64,000 bases of DNA, taken from assembly GCA_002361485.1 (NCBI GenBank), contig DESZ01000009.1, positions 1-64,000 on the forward strand, in the 5' to 3' direction. Origin of the DNA: Cyanobacteria bacterium UBA3301. Its GTDB lineage: Bacteria > Cyanobacteriota > Vampirovibrionia > Gastranaerophilales > Gastranaerophilaceae. This document shows, in pieces, positions 1 to 7,894 of the stretch. A model generated the notes under the pieces. It ran no database searches. It was not told the origin of the DNA and saw only the letters and a program-made list of their open reading frames with translations. The position numbers and the translations under genes were made by a program. Numbering within the stretch: position 1 is the first letter of the stretch; each line of letters starts with the position of its first letter.

Positions 1-29
1 TTTGATTAATATATGCTGTTAATAAAAAT

Positions 30-56
30 AAACCTTCCCAAAATTCGAGAAGGTTT
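30..56 (-). terminator. Terminator after skp
   Basis: An 8-bp inverted repeat (30-37 with 49-56) lies just beyond the skp stop codon. On the minus strand it is followed by a T-rich tract, as expected for an intrinsic terminator. Confidence 0.6.
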
Positions 57-85
57 ATTAAGAAATATTAAGTTTTGTAAATCTT

Positions 86-541
86 TTATTTGATGATTTT
101 TACGATTTCTTCTGTAATATCATTACCGCCGTATAATACAATTCCTTTGGATAATACAATGTCATAACCATCTGCTTTTGCTTTGTCATTAATCTGTTTA
201 GAGATTGATTCATCCAAAGCTCTTAATTTTTCTGCATATTCGGCATCCATTTTTTCTTTCTTTGTAACTAACTCTTTGTTATATTTTTCTTCTGCAGCTT
301 TTTTCTTCTTAGCATCTGAAATAGAAGCTACATCTTTTCTGGCTTTTTCGATGAATTTAATAATTTCTTGAGCTTTTAATTGTTGTTCTTTTTTCAATGC
401 TTGAACTTGAGCTGAAGCATTTACTACTGCAGGAACATCAACAACTGCGACTGAAAAATCAGCGGCATTTGCGATATTACCGAATGTTAGACCACCCAAA
501 ACAACTGCTGTTGCTGCTAATAAACTTAATGATTTTTTCAT
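86..541 (-). CDS. skp: OmpH/Skp-family periplasmic chaperone
   Basis: This 151-residue protein fits the Skp/OmpH family, trimeric periplasmic chaperones that hold unfolded outer-membrane proteins. Residues 1-26 form a signal peptide (MKKSLSLL start, hydrophobic core, ANA cleavage site). The next segment (FSVAVVDVPAVV) matches the usual first strand. A Lys/Glu-rich coiled coil of about 70 residues follows, then a hydrophobic C-terminal strand (YDIVLSKGIVLYGG). The start at 541 is chosen because it has a GGAGAGG ribosome site 5 bases upstream and begins the signal peptide; the longer open frame upstream has neither. It is transcribed divergently from a TpsB barrel gene, a plausible client. Family assignment is strong, the client is inferred. 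Confidence 0.9.
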   Translation of the reverse strand: MKKSLSLLAATAVVLGGLTFGNIANAADFSVAVVDVPAVVNASAQVQALKKEQQLKAQEIIKFIEKARKDVASISDAKKKKAAEEKYNKELVTKKEKMDAEYAEKLRALDESISKQINDKAKADGYDIVLSKGIVLYGGNDITEEIVKIIK

Positions 542-809
542 GTTAACCTCTCCTTTTTGATATTTTTTATGATAGCACAAATAATTTTTTTTGTAAAAAT
601 CATCCGTATGGTTTATTTTTTTGTAACATCCTTTACACAACATGTTAAATTTTATATAATGTGCTAGTGGCAAATAATATTTTTACGGGTTTTTGTAAAA
701 ATGTTGTAATAAAAATTCATAATAAGTTTATATTTTAGCTTTATGTGAAAGAATATACTTATAGATATACAACTAGATATATAATAGATAATAGAAGGTG
801 AACAGGTCA

Positions 810-2813
810 ATGAAAAAGATGAAAAATTTAAACAGATTCTTTGGTATAGCCATTGCAGCATCTGTTTGTTGCGCATTAACTGTAACCCCTTCCTTTGCGG
901 AATTGGTTTCAGGCGCAGGTTCTGTTCCTGCGGGGTATGGTTACACACACGGAGCTATCCCTGTTATGAACGAAATAGGCGGCGCTAGTATCCACGATAA
1001 TGATATGATGCGTTATGACAAAAACAGCCGTATCAGAGAAGTAGATTACAAACAATATGAAGATGCTCGTTACGGAACTGGCGGCAGCCCTGTTAAAAAT
1101 TATGCAGACCCAAATGGCAATTATATGAAGGCTGCAATTGATGAGTTTGGTACTCAAGGAGTTTATGTAAACTCCATTGAAGTTTCTCCGTCAGAAATTT
1201 TAACAAGAGAACAAATTAACAGCGTTATCGGTAAATACGTTGGTAAAAACGTATTTATGTCCGACATTCAAGAAGCTATTAATGAATTAAACAGATTATA
1301 TGCAGAACGCGGTTATGTTACTGCAAGAGCATATCTTCCTGAACAAACAGTTTCTAACGGTAATATAAAAATCGAACTTATTGAAAGTAAAATCGGTAAT
1401 ATTACGGTTGAAAACAACAGATATACAACAGACGGTTATATTTTGAAACGTATGCCTGAAAAAGCAGGTCAATTATTTGACATTGTTGATTTGGAAAAAG
1501 ACGTTCTTGATTTTAACAGATATCATGATGGTGTAAACTTATCCGCAAACTTAAAAGCGGGTCAAAAACCGGGAACAACCGATATTGAATTGGTTGCTCA
1601 AGAAACGTTCCCTCTTCATATCATTGGTATGATGGACAACGCAGGTCGTCGTTCAACAGGTCAATTAAGAGGCGGTCCGGCAATTGTTGTAGACAGTTTA
1701 TTCCACCACAGAGATCAATTGTCTATGGGAACTTATTTTGCTAAAGGTTCTACAAGTCCGTTCTTTGATTACAGCTTCCCTGTTAACAAAAAAGACGGTA
1801 GAGTTGGTTTTTCATTCTCATCTACATTTGCCCGTGTTAAAAAAGGTGCATACAGTTGGATGGGATTAAAGAGTAATTCCTATATATATAGTTTGTACTA
1901 TGATCAACCTCTAATAAGAAAAAGAGGGTTTGAGTTGAAGTCATACGCAGCATTAAACTACAAACGTTCAAGAACTTGGTCTAAATTGGATGATATCTTC
2001 GGATTACCATATGACCCAATAAAAGATACAGACGAAATTACAAGTGCTGATGTAGGATTAAACATTAGAAAAGATACAAAACGCGGTATTTGGTATTTGA
2101 ACCAAATGGCAACATTAGCAGTACCTATATTTGACAGTCAATCAAGTTACTTCAAATATTCAGGCGGATTGTTAAGATTACATGACTTCTCTCATGGTTT
2201 TATCGGACAATTGCGTGGTGCATATCAAATTATACCTAATTCAAAACACATTCCTTATATGGATTTATTCCAAACAGGTGGTTTAGCTACTGTTAGAGGT
2301 TATTCAGAAGGTTTGTTAATGGGTAAAAACGGTTACTATGCAAGTGCTGAATTGATGTTCCCATTATTGCCAAGAACAATAAAGACTAAATCAGGTATTC
2401 ATAACTTCATCGGAAACTACTTAAAAGGTGCGGTATTTGCTGATACTGCAGGTGTATTCCCTTGGAGAGGTGAAGATTACTACCATGAACATGACGGAAG
2501 TTACTTCTTAGCTTCAATTGGTATGGGCTTAAGAGTTCAATTGCCTGGTGACTTGAGTGCGAGATTGTATTGGGGCTATCCGTTAATCAATAACGAATAC
2601 GAACAACACAGACACATGGGAAGATTCCACTTTGAATTGACTCTTGAACCGGATTTGGATTCATTGCTTGCGAAACGTGCGCCTAAACAGCAATACGTAC
2701 AACCGCAACCTCCTGCTCCAAAAGAACCTGAACCGGAACCGGTTGTACCTAACAACTATGATGATATTAGACACTATGACTACTTGTTAGACGGTTCAGC
2801 AACAGCATTATAA
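810..2813 (+). CDS. TpsB/ShlB-type outer-membrane translocator
   Basis: A 667-residue outer-membrane protein of the two-partner secretion (type Vb) or related BamA-superfamily class. It has a signal peptide (residues 1-30, cleavage after SFA). A ShlB-type POTRA region follows at about 114-260 (EINELNRLYAERGYVTARAYL-like segment, then a second POTRA). A 16-strand-type barrel comes next, with the diagnostic VRGY motif in GGLATVRGYSEG near residue 495. The barrel appears to end at FHFELTLEPDL. A Pro/Glu-rich tail of about 45 residues follows, which is unusual because TpsB proteins normally end on the last strand. The ATG at 810 is preferred over an upstream GTG because AGAAGGTG lies about 9 bases before it. 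No secreted TpsA partner is seen nearby, so the substrate is unknown. Confidence 0.82.
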   Translation: MKKMKNLNRFFGIAIAASVCCALTVTPSFAELVSGAGSVPAGYGYTHGAIPVMNEIGGASIHDNDMMRYDKNSRIREVDYKQYEDARYGTGGSPVKNYADPNGNYMKAAIDEFGTQGVYVNSIEVSPSEILTREQINSVIGKYVGKNVFMSDIQEAINELNRLYAERGYVTARAYLPEQTVSNGNIKIELIESKIGNITVENNRYTTDGYILKRMPEKAGQLFDIVDLEKDVLDFNRYHDGVNLSANLKAGQKPGTTDIELVAQETFPLHIIGMMDNAGRRSTGQLRGGPAIVVDSLFHHRDQLSMGTYFAKGSTSPFFDYSFPVNKKDGRVGFSFSSTFARVKKGAYSWMGLKSNSYIYSLYYDQPLIRKRGFELKSYAALNYKRSRTWSKLDDIFGLPYDPIKDTDEITSADVGLNIRKDTKRGIWYLNQMATLAVPIFDSQSSYFKYSGGLLRLHDFSHGFIGQLRGAYQIIPNSKHIPYMDLFQTGGLATVRGYSEGLLMGKNGYYASAELMFPLLPRTIKTKSGIHNFIGNYLKGAVFADTAGVFPWRGEDYYHEHDGSYFLASIGMGLRVQLPGDLSARLYWGYPLINNEYEQHRHMGRFHFELTLEPDLDSLLAKRAPKQQYVQPQPPAPKEPEPEPVVPNNYDDIRHYDYLLDGSATAL

Positions 2814-2842
2814 TCAAAAATGGTATAATGTAATATAAAATG

Positions 2843-2883
2843 AAAAACAAAGACGATATTTTGCGATATCGTCTTTGTTTTTT
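2843..2883. terminator. Bidirectional-looking terminator after the TpsB gene
   Basis: A near-perfect stem of about 17 bp (2843-2859 with 2866-2882) has an A-run on the left and a T-run on the right. It sits 30 bases after the barrel gene stop. Confidence 0.85.
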
Positions 2884-2972
2884 GCTTAACATTTATTAGT
2901 ATTTATTGAAATTTTACTATATTGGTAATAGTATTAAAAAAGAGTGTAGATAGTACAATATTGGAATATGTT

Positions 2973-3851
2973 ATGGCATTAAATTTTCAAGAATTAGTTT
3001 TAAATTTGCAAAAATTTTGGGCTGATTACGGATGTGTAATCCAACAGCCTTACGATATAGAAAAAGGTGCATCAACGATGAATCCTGCTACGTTTTTAAG
3101 AGCGTTGGGTCCTGAACCTTGGGATACCGCAATGATAGAACCTTGCAGACGTCCGACAGATGCCAGATACGGCGAAAATCCTAACAGATTGGGACATTAT
3201 TTTCAGTTTCAAGTTATTTTAAAACCGTCGCCTGATAATGCTCAAGAACTTTATTTAAAGAGTTTAGAGGCTATGGGCATTGATTTGTCAGAGCATGATG
3301 TGCGTTTTGTTGAAGATAATTGGGAATCTCCTACGTTAGGTGCGGCCGGTGTCGGCTGGGAAGTTTGGCTTGACGGTATGGAAGTTACTCAATTTACTTA
3401 TTTCCAGCAAGTAGGCGGTTTAGAAATTAAACCTGTTGCGTTGGAGTTAACATACGGTTTGGAAAGAATTGCTATGTATCTTCAAAACAAAGAGTCAGTT
3501 TTTGATATTATGTGGAATGATAAGTTGAAATATGGTGATATTTATCATCAAAATGAAGTTGAACAATCTAAGTATAATTTTGAAGTTTCAAATGCTTCGG
3601 ATTTATTTAAGGCATTTGATTTGTACCAAAAAGAAGTCGATAATTGTATTAATGCAAAGCTTGTTTTGCCAGCTTATGATTATGTATTAAAATGTTCTCA
3701 CACATTCAATCTTCTTGATGCTCGCGGTGTTATCAGTAAAGATGAGCGTAATAATTTTATAGGAAGGGTTAGGACAATGGCTTCTGCGGTTGCTAAATTA
3801 TATGTGGAACAGCGTGAAGCAATGGGGTTTCCGTTGTGTAAGCAAAGTTGA
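2973..3851 (+). CDS. glyQ: Glycyl-tRNA synthetase alpha subunit
   Basis: The 292-residue product matches GlyQ, the catalytic alpha chain of the bacterial alpha2beta2 glycyl-tRNA synthetase, which charges tRNA-Gly in the cytoplasm. The N-terminus FQELVLNLQKFWADYGC and the blocks QPYDIEKGASTMNP, EPCRRPTDARYGENPNR and YFQQVGG are hallmark GlyQ sequence. The ATG at 2973 matches the usual family start; the open frame continues 17 codons upstream but that part is not conserved-looking. The ribosome site is weak. The beta-subunit gene glyS does not follow: the next genes are permeases, so glyS must lie outside this window. Confidence 0.95.
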   Translation: MALNFQELVLNLQKFWADYGCVIQQPYDIEKGASTMNPATFLRALGPEPWDTAMIEPCRRPTDARYGENPNRLGHYFQFQVILKPSPDNAQELYLKSLEAMGIDLSEHDVRFVEDNWESPTLGAAGVGWEVWLDGMEVTQFTYFQQVGGLEIKPVALELTYGLERIAMYLQNKESVFDIMWNDKLKYGDIYHQNEVEQSKYNFEVSNASDLFKAFDLYQKEVDNCINAKLVLPAYDYVLKCSHTFNLLDARGVISKDERNNFIGRVRTMASAVAKLYVEQREAMGFPLCKQS

Positions 3852-3912
3852 ACAGCTGTCAAACTATTGAATAAAATAAATTTAAAATAAAAACGGGCCG
3901 GAAAGGATAAAA

Positions 3913-5505
3913 ATGGCTGAAAAATTTAATCGCGCGACATTTACTCGCAATTTTTTGAAAAATATTACAAGAATAAAAAATCCTGATGAAATGCTTGAGG
4001 ATGCAAAATCAGACGGTCTAGACAAGACTCTGGGCGTATGGGATTTAATTATTCTTGGTGTCGGGGCTATTATTGGCTCGGGAATTTTTGCGGTTGTCGG
4101 TATCGCTGCAGCCGGTGATGGTTCTGCGTTAGGGGCAGGGCCTGCGCTTGTTGTGTCAATGATAATTGCTGCGGTTGCGTGTATTTTCTCGGCATTATGT
4201 TATTCCGAATTTGCTACAATGATTCCTGTTGCGGGTGGTGCTTATACATATACTTTTGCAACGTTAGGTGAATTTGCGGCTTGGATGGTTGGTTGGGTAT
4301 TAATGCTTGAGTATGCAATTGGATTTATTGCGGTTGCGTGTGCTTGGTCAAACCATTTTATGCAATTTTTATCTGGTTTTGAAAACGTATTGCCTTCGTG
4401 GCTTGTACATCCTCCTGTTTGGTTGACTAATGATGTATTTACTGTGTCAGGAATGCTTGCACAGAATCCTGATTTATCAGTGCCGACAATATTTGGAATT
4501 CCGATATGTATAAATATTCCTGCAATCATTATTGTATTATTAATGACTGCTATTTTGGTTAAAGGAACAAAAGATTCCGCAAAAATGGCAGGGATTATGG
4601 TATTTATAAAACTTGCGGTCATAGCATTATTCGTTATTGCAGGGGCATTTTTTGTAAGACCTGAAAATTGGACTCCGTTCGCTCCGAATGGTGTTGAGGG
4701 AATTTTTGCAGGGGCTTTTTTAATATTTTTTGCATATATTGGATTTGATGCTTTAGCAACGGCTGCAGAGGAATGTAAGAATCCGCAAAAAGATTTGCCG
4801 ATAGGTATAATTGGTTCATTGATAGTTACGACAATAGTTTATGTTCTTGTTGCATTGGTGTTAACAGGTATGGTTAATACTTCTAATCCTGTGCCGGTTG
4901 ATTTTTTAAAGGCGCCAATGGCATACTGCATGATGTTAGCTAAACAGAATTGGGCGGCAGGGCTTATTTCAATAGGTTCATTAGCAGGGTTAACTTCTGT
5001 ATTGCTGGTCTTAGAGATGGCAGCTACAAGAATTTTATTTGCAATGAGCAGGGATCATTTTATCTCACAAAGATTTCAAAAGATTCATCCAAAATACAAA
5101 ACTCCTGTTCGCTTAACTTGGACAGTTGGTATATTAGCTGTTGTCGGTATTTTGACTTTAAATCTCAATGTTGCTGCGGAACTTTGTAATTATGGTACGT
5201 TTACTTCTTTTATAATTGTCTGTGTTGCAGTATTGATATTGAGACATACAGATCCGAATCGAGAAAGACCGTTTAAGGTTCCGTTTTCGCCTGTAACACC
5301 GATACTTGGTATTTTGTGCTGCGGGGGGTTAATGGTTTATAAATCAATGCAATCTTCTTCTTCAGCGTTATTATTCCCTGTGTGGCTCGGTGTTGGTGCT
5401 ATAATATATTTATTGTACGGATTTATCCGCAACAGAGATAATGAAAACAAATTACATCGTGAATTGGTTCACGGTTATACAAGCGAAAATAGTGAAAGTA
5501 AATAA
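3913..5505 (+). CDS. APC-family amino-acid permease (first of a tandem pair)
   Basis: A 530-residue polytopic inner-membrane transporter with 12 or more hydrophobic segments. The first helix carries GVGAIIGSGIF, the unwound-helix substrate motif of the amino acid-polyamine-organocation superfamily, and IFFAYIGFDALATAAEE is the conserved helix-6 region. The closest subgroup by pattern is the cationic amino acid transporter (CAT/YfnA-like) group. A GGAAAGGA site precedes the ATG. Its stop codon directly abuts the start of a paralogous permease, so the two are probably one operon. The exact amino acid carried cannot be read from sequence. Confidence 0.88.
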   Translation: MAEKFNRATFTRNFLKNITRIKNPDEMLEDAKSDGLDKTLGVWDLIILGVGAIIGSGIFAVVGIAAAGDGSALGAGPALVVSMIIAAVACIFSALCYSEFATMIPVAGGAYTYTFATLGEFAAWMVGWVLMLEYAIGFIAVACAWSNHFMQFLSGFENVLPSWLVHPPVWLTNDVFTVSGMLAQNPDLSVPTIFGIPICINIPAIIIVLLMTAILVKGTKDSAKMAGIMVFIKLAVIALFVIAGAFFVRPENWTPFAPNGVEGIFAGAFLIFFAYIGFDALATAAEECKNPQKDLPIGIIGSLIVTTIVYVLVALVLTGMVNTSNPVPVDFLKAPMAYCMMLAKQNWAAGLISIGSLAGLTSVLLVLEMAATRILFAMSRDHFISQRFQKIHPKYKTPVRLTWTVGILAVVGILTLNLNVAAELCNYGTFTSFIIVCVAVLILRHTDPNRERPFKVPFSPVTPILGILCCGGLMVYKSMQSSSSALLFPVWLGVGAIIYLLYGFIRNRDNENKLHRELVHGYTSENSESK

Positions 5506-7038
5506 ATGGATTTAAAACAGATAAGCCGAAATATATTAAAAAAAAGAAGTATTGATGATTTAATTCAAACAAGTAAGAAGTCAGAATTAAAAAAGACTTT
5601 GAACGTGTTTGATTTAATAGTAATCGGAATAGGCGCAGTTGTCGGGACGGGTATTTTTGCAATAATCGGTGCTGCAATTACGGGTAATGCAGAGAGTGCA
5701 GGAGCAGGACATGCTATTGTCATATCAATGGTATTAGCTGCAATTGCTTGTGTAGTGCCGGCGTTGTGTTACTCTGAAATAGCTTCTATGATTCCTGTTG
5801 CGGGAAGTGCTTATACATACACTTATGCGACAATGGGTGAATTTATGGCTTGGATGGTCGGTTGGATATTGATGCTTGAATATGCAATAGGAAATATTAC
5901 GGTAGCAAGTGCCTGGTCAGGGTACTTTATGCAGTTTTTAAAAGGGTTCAAGCATTGTTTACCTGATTTTATTGTTAATATCCCGATATGGTTGAGATAT
6001 GATTATAAGGCAATTTATACAATGTGCGATAAATACGGATGGGATATTCATGATAAAATTCCGTTTTTGTTTGATAAAATTCCTGTTGCCGTTAATATGC
6101 CTGCAGTTTTAATCGTATTAGTTCTAACTTTATTATTGATAAAAGGAGTAAAGGAATCGACGCGCGTTGCAAGTATTATGGTCGGCGTCAATTTGTTTAT
6201 GATATTGTCATTTGTCATTATCGGTTCACATTATGTAAAACCAGAAAATTGGCATCCGTTTTTACCTGTTGATCCTGTAAGCGGAATTTTGATGGGAACA
6301 TTTACTATATTTTTTGCATATATCGGATTTGATGCGATTTCAACGGCAGCAGAAGAAACCGAAAAGCCTCAAAGAGATTTGCCTGTCGCAATAATCGGAA
6401 CTCTGATTATATGTACTATTTTGTATGTTGCGGTAGCTCTCGTTTTGACGGGAATTGTTCCTATACATCAGATAGACGGAATGGCACCGATTGCTCATGC
6501 TATGAAATTTGTAGGGAAAGATTGGTTTGCAGGGTTGATTTCTGTCGGTGCATTGTGCGCGTTAACAACTGTATTGCTTGTTTATCAATTAGGAACAACA
6601 AGAATTTTGTATGCAATAAGTCGTGATAAATTTTTGCCTCGTTCATGGAGAATGATTCATAAAAAATTCAGAACTCCGCATGTTATGACATGGATTTCAG
6701 GGATTGTCGTTATTGTTTGCGGATTATTTATGGATTTGAAAATATCTGCGGATTTGTGTAATTATGGAACCTTTACATCTTTTGTAATAATTTGTATTGC
6801 GGTATTAATATTGAGAAAAACAAATCCTGACACAAACAGGCCGTTTAAAGTTCCGTTTTCTCCATATTTGCCGATTATAGGAATTGCTATCTGTCTGGTG
6901 CTTATATTCTTCTCTCTTAATACATTAAAAACCTCATCAAATTATTTTATAATTTGGCTTGCTGTCGGATTTTTAATTTACGCATTGTACGGATATCGCC
7001 AAAAACGCCTTGATGAAAAACGCAGAGGTATTTCCTAA
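5506..7038 (+). CDS. APC-family amino-acid permease (second of a tandem pair)
   Basis: This 510-residue permease begins at the base after the preceding stop codon and is clearly a paralogue: GIGAVVGTGIFAIIG, SMIPVAGSAYTYTYATMGEF and FFAYIGFDAISTAAEE line up with the first copy. It differs mainly in the longer, charged loop around residues 160-185 (YDYKAIYTMCDKYGWDIHDK) and in the C-terminal tail. No strong ribosome site stands between the two genes, so translation is likely coupled. A tandem duplication with divergence of specificity is inferred. A tRNA-Gln promoter follows the stop closely. Confidence 0.87.
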   Translation: MDLKQISRNILKKRSIDDLIQTSKKSELKKTLNVFDLIVIGIGAVVGTGIFAIIGAAITGNAESAGAGHAIVISMVLAAIACVVPALCYSEIASMIPVAGSAYTYTYATMGEFMAWMVGWILMLEYAIGNITVASAWSGYFMQFLKGFKHCLPDFIVNIPIWLRYDYKAIYTMCDKYGWDIHDKIPFLFDKIPVAVNMPAVLIVLVLTLLLIKGVKESTRVASIMVGVNLFMILSFVIIGSHYVKPENWHPFLPVDPVSGILMGTFTIFFAYIGFDAISTAAEETEKPQRDLPVAIIGTLIICTILYVAVALVLTGIVPIHQIDGMAPIAHAMKFVGKDWFAGLISVGALCALTTVLLVYQLGTTRILYAISRDKFLPRSWRMIHKKFRTPHVMTWISGIVVIVCGLFMDLKISADLCNYGTFTSFVIICIAVLILRKTNPDTNRPFKVPFSPYLPIIGIAICLVLIFFSLNTLKTSSNYFIIWLAVGFLIYALYGYRQKRLDEKRRGIS

Positions 7039-7041
7039 AAC

Positions 7042-7069
7042 TTGATTTTAAATTTTAAAATGCTAAAAT
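7042..7069 (+). promoter_or_regulatory. Probable tRNA-Gln promoter
   Basis: TTGATT (7042-7047) and TAAAAT (7064-7069) are 16 bases apart and end 14 bases before the mature tRNA, a good fit to a housekeeping sigma promoter. Assignment is by pattern only. Confidence 0.5.
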
Positions 7070-7083
7070 TAATACATAAATGT

Positions 7084-7154
7084 TCCCGGATCGTCTAGCG
7101 GCAGGACGAAAGATTCTGGCTCTTTTAACGGTGGTTCGAATCCATCTCCGGGAG
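7084..7154 (+). tRNA. tRNA-Gln (anticodon CUG)
   Basis: A complete cloverleaf can be drawn. The acceptor stem TCCCGGA pairs with TCCGGGA, the D stem is GTCT/GGAC, and the anticodon stem AAAGA/TCTTT closes the loop TTCTGGC with anticodon CTG. The T arm is GGTGG-TTCGAAT-CCATC. The discriminator is G and CCA is not encoded. This C34 isoacceptor reads only CAG. Three further copies of its 3' tail occur downstream, making it the head of a repeat array. Confidence 0.93.
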
Positions 7155-7344
7155 AATAAAAGACAGATACCATAAAGGTATCTGTCTTTTATTTTGGAGA
7201 GTCTTCGAACCACGATTGTTTCTAAAATAGAAACAATCGGTTCTTTCGCCCTCGCAATAAACGGCAGCGCCTCCAATTATGCAAGAATATTCATTCTTGC
7301 ATAATTGTCGGTCTGGCACTATGTGCCTGCCTCTGCTCGGGCTC
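7140..7344 (+). repeat. tRNA-tail element, unit 1 of the Gln array
   Basis: The unit begins in the tRNA T-loop, includes the functional tRNA 3' end and its terminator, and then a body (7195-7344). The body holds a hairpin flanked by GAACC (7207-7211) and GGTTC (7239-7243). Next come CTCGCAATAAACGG (7251-7264), a long hairpin near 7273-7307 and CCTCTGCTCG (7330-7339), and it ends at the next tail copy. The body is nearly identical to unit 3, and its core is inverted relative to unit 2. Confidence 0.8.
7155..7193. terminator. Terminator after tRNA-Gln (unit 1)
   Basis: A 17-bp perfect stem (7155-7171 with 7177-7193) around the loop ATAAA, ending in a T-rich run, directly after the tRNA. Confidence 0.88.
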
Positions 7345-7547
7345 ATCCATCTCCGGGAGAATATAAGACCTGACACTTTATGTGTCAGGTCTTATATTAT
7401 TTACGAGAATTAGACGAACCACACAGACCGAAAGGTCTGTCTTGGTTCGAGCGAGTTGCGAGCAGAGGGCGAAGCAGATTTTGCTTGTGGCAATATGCCA
7501 CTAAAAGCAAAATGCGAAGTCCCGTTTATTGCGAGTAACTCAAGACA
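7345..7547 (+). repeat. tRNA-tail element, unit 2 of the Gln array
   Basis: It begins with an exact 19-nt copy of the tRNA-Gln 3' tail (7345-7363 equals 7140-7158), then its own terminator hairpin. The body has GAACC/GGTTC arms (7416-7420, 7444-7448) around an AGACCGAAAGGTCT hairpin. It then carries GCGAGCAGAGG (7458-7468), a central hairpin, CGTTTATTGCGAG (7523-7535) and CTCAAGACA (7539-7547), which joins the next tail. This core order is the same as in the element beside tRNA-Glu. Confidence 0.8.
7362..7394. terminator. Terminator hairpin of unit 2
   Basis: A 14-bp stem (ATAAGACCTGACAC with its complement) around a TTTAT loop. Its sequence differs from the unit 1 hairpin, but its position after the tail copy is the same. 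Confidence 0.75.
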
Positions 7548-7750
7548 ATCCATCTTTTGGGAGAATAAAAGACAGATACCTTTATGGTATCTGTCTTTTA
7601 TTTTGGAAGAGTCTTCGAACCACGATTGTTTCATTTTGAAACAATTGGTTCTTTCGCCCTCGCAATAAACGGCAACGCCTCCAATTAGCAAGAATATTCA
7701 TTCTTGCATAATTGTCGGTCCGGCACTATGTGCCTGCCTCTGCTCGGGCT
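7548..7750 (+). repeat. tRNA-tail element, unit 3 of the Gln array
   Basis: This unit has a slightly degraded tail copy (AATCCATCTTTTGGGAGAAT, matching the tRNA except in the acceptor stem), then a hairpin identical in stem to unit 1. Its body is almost identical to unit 1: GAACC/GGTTC arms at 7617-7621 and 7647-7651, CTCGCAATAAACGG at 7659-7672 and CCTCTGCTCG at 7737-7746. The few differences are single bases, a 2-3 base deletion and the hairpin tip. Confidence 0.8.
7564..7602. terminator. Terminator hairpin of unit 3
   Basis: A 17-bp stem identical to that of unit 1, but the loop is TTTAT, the reverse complement of the unit 1 loop ATAAA. Confidence 0.8.
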
Positions 7751-7850
7751 CATCCATCTTTTGGAAGAATAAAAAGCAGAATGTAGGTTGGTATTGTGCT
7801 ATGCCAACAATATATTAGTCGAAGTACAACGTCGACCTGTTTTTGAGTAA
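7751..7850 (+). repeat. Fourth tRNA-tail copy and end of the array
   Basis: ATCCATCTTTTGGAAGAATA is the last and most degraded copy of the tRNA-Gln tail. No matching terminator follows. Instead there is TGTAGGTTGGTATTGTG with an imperfect CCAAC complement and a GTCGA/GTCGAC hairpin, resembling a different palindromic repeat (compare 15290-15312). In a serial-insertion model this would be the oldest tail. Confidence 0.55.
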
Positions 7851-7885
7851 AAAAAAGGGCCTTGTTTAGTATTAAGCCCCGTACA
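7851..7885 (-). terminator. Likely terminator of the surface-polymer operon
   Basis: On the minus strand GGGGCTT pairs with AAGGCCC (one mismatch) and is followed by eight Ts, just beyond the stop codon at 7895. Confidence 0.6.
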
Positions 7886-7894
7886 GAATTAAGA

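Noticed and set aside
4242..4622. A 126-codon frame antisense to the first permease
   Set aside because: Opposite-strand shadow of a membrane protein; no ribosome site or family resemblance.
7055..7691. Several open frames of 70-93 codons on both strands inside the tRNA-Gln repeat array
   Set aside because: They run across terminator hairpins and tRNA tails, have no ribosome sites, and the same words appear in different frames in different units; they are by-products of the repeats.
7084..7770. CRISPR array
   Set aside because: The period is about 200 bases with related bodies rather than short repeats with unique spacers, and there are no cas genes.
7084..7770. Integron cassette array with attC sites
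   Set aside because: No integron integrase, no cassette genes and no GTTRRRY-type junctions; the junction is in a tRNA T-loop instead.
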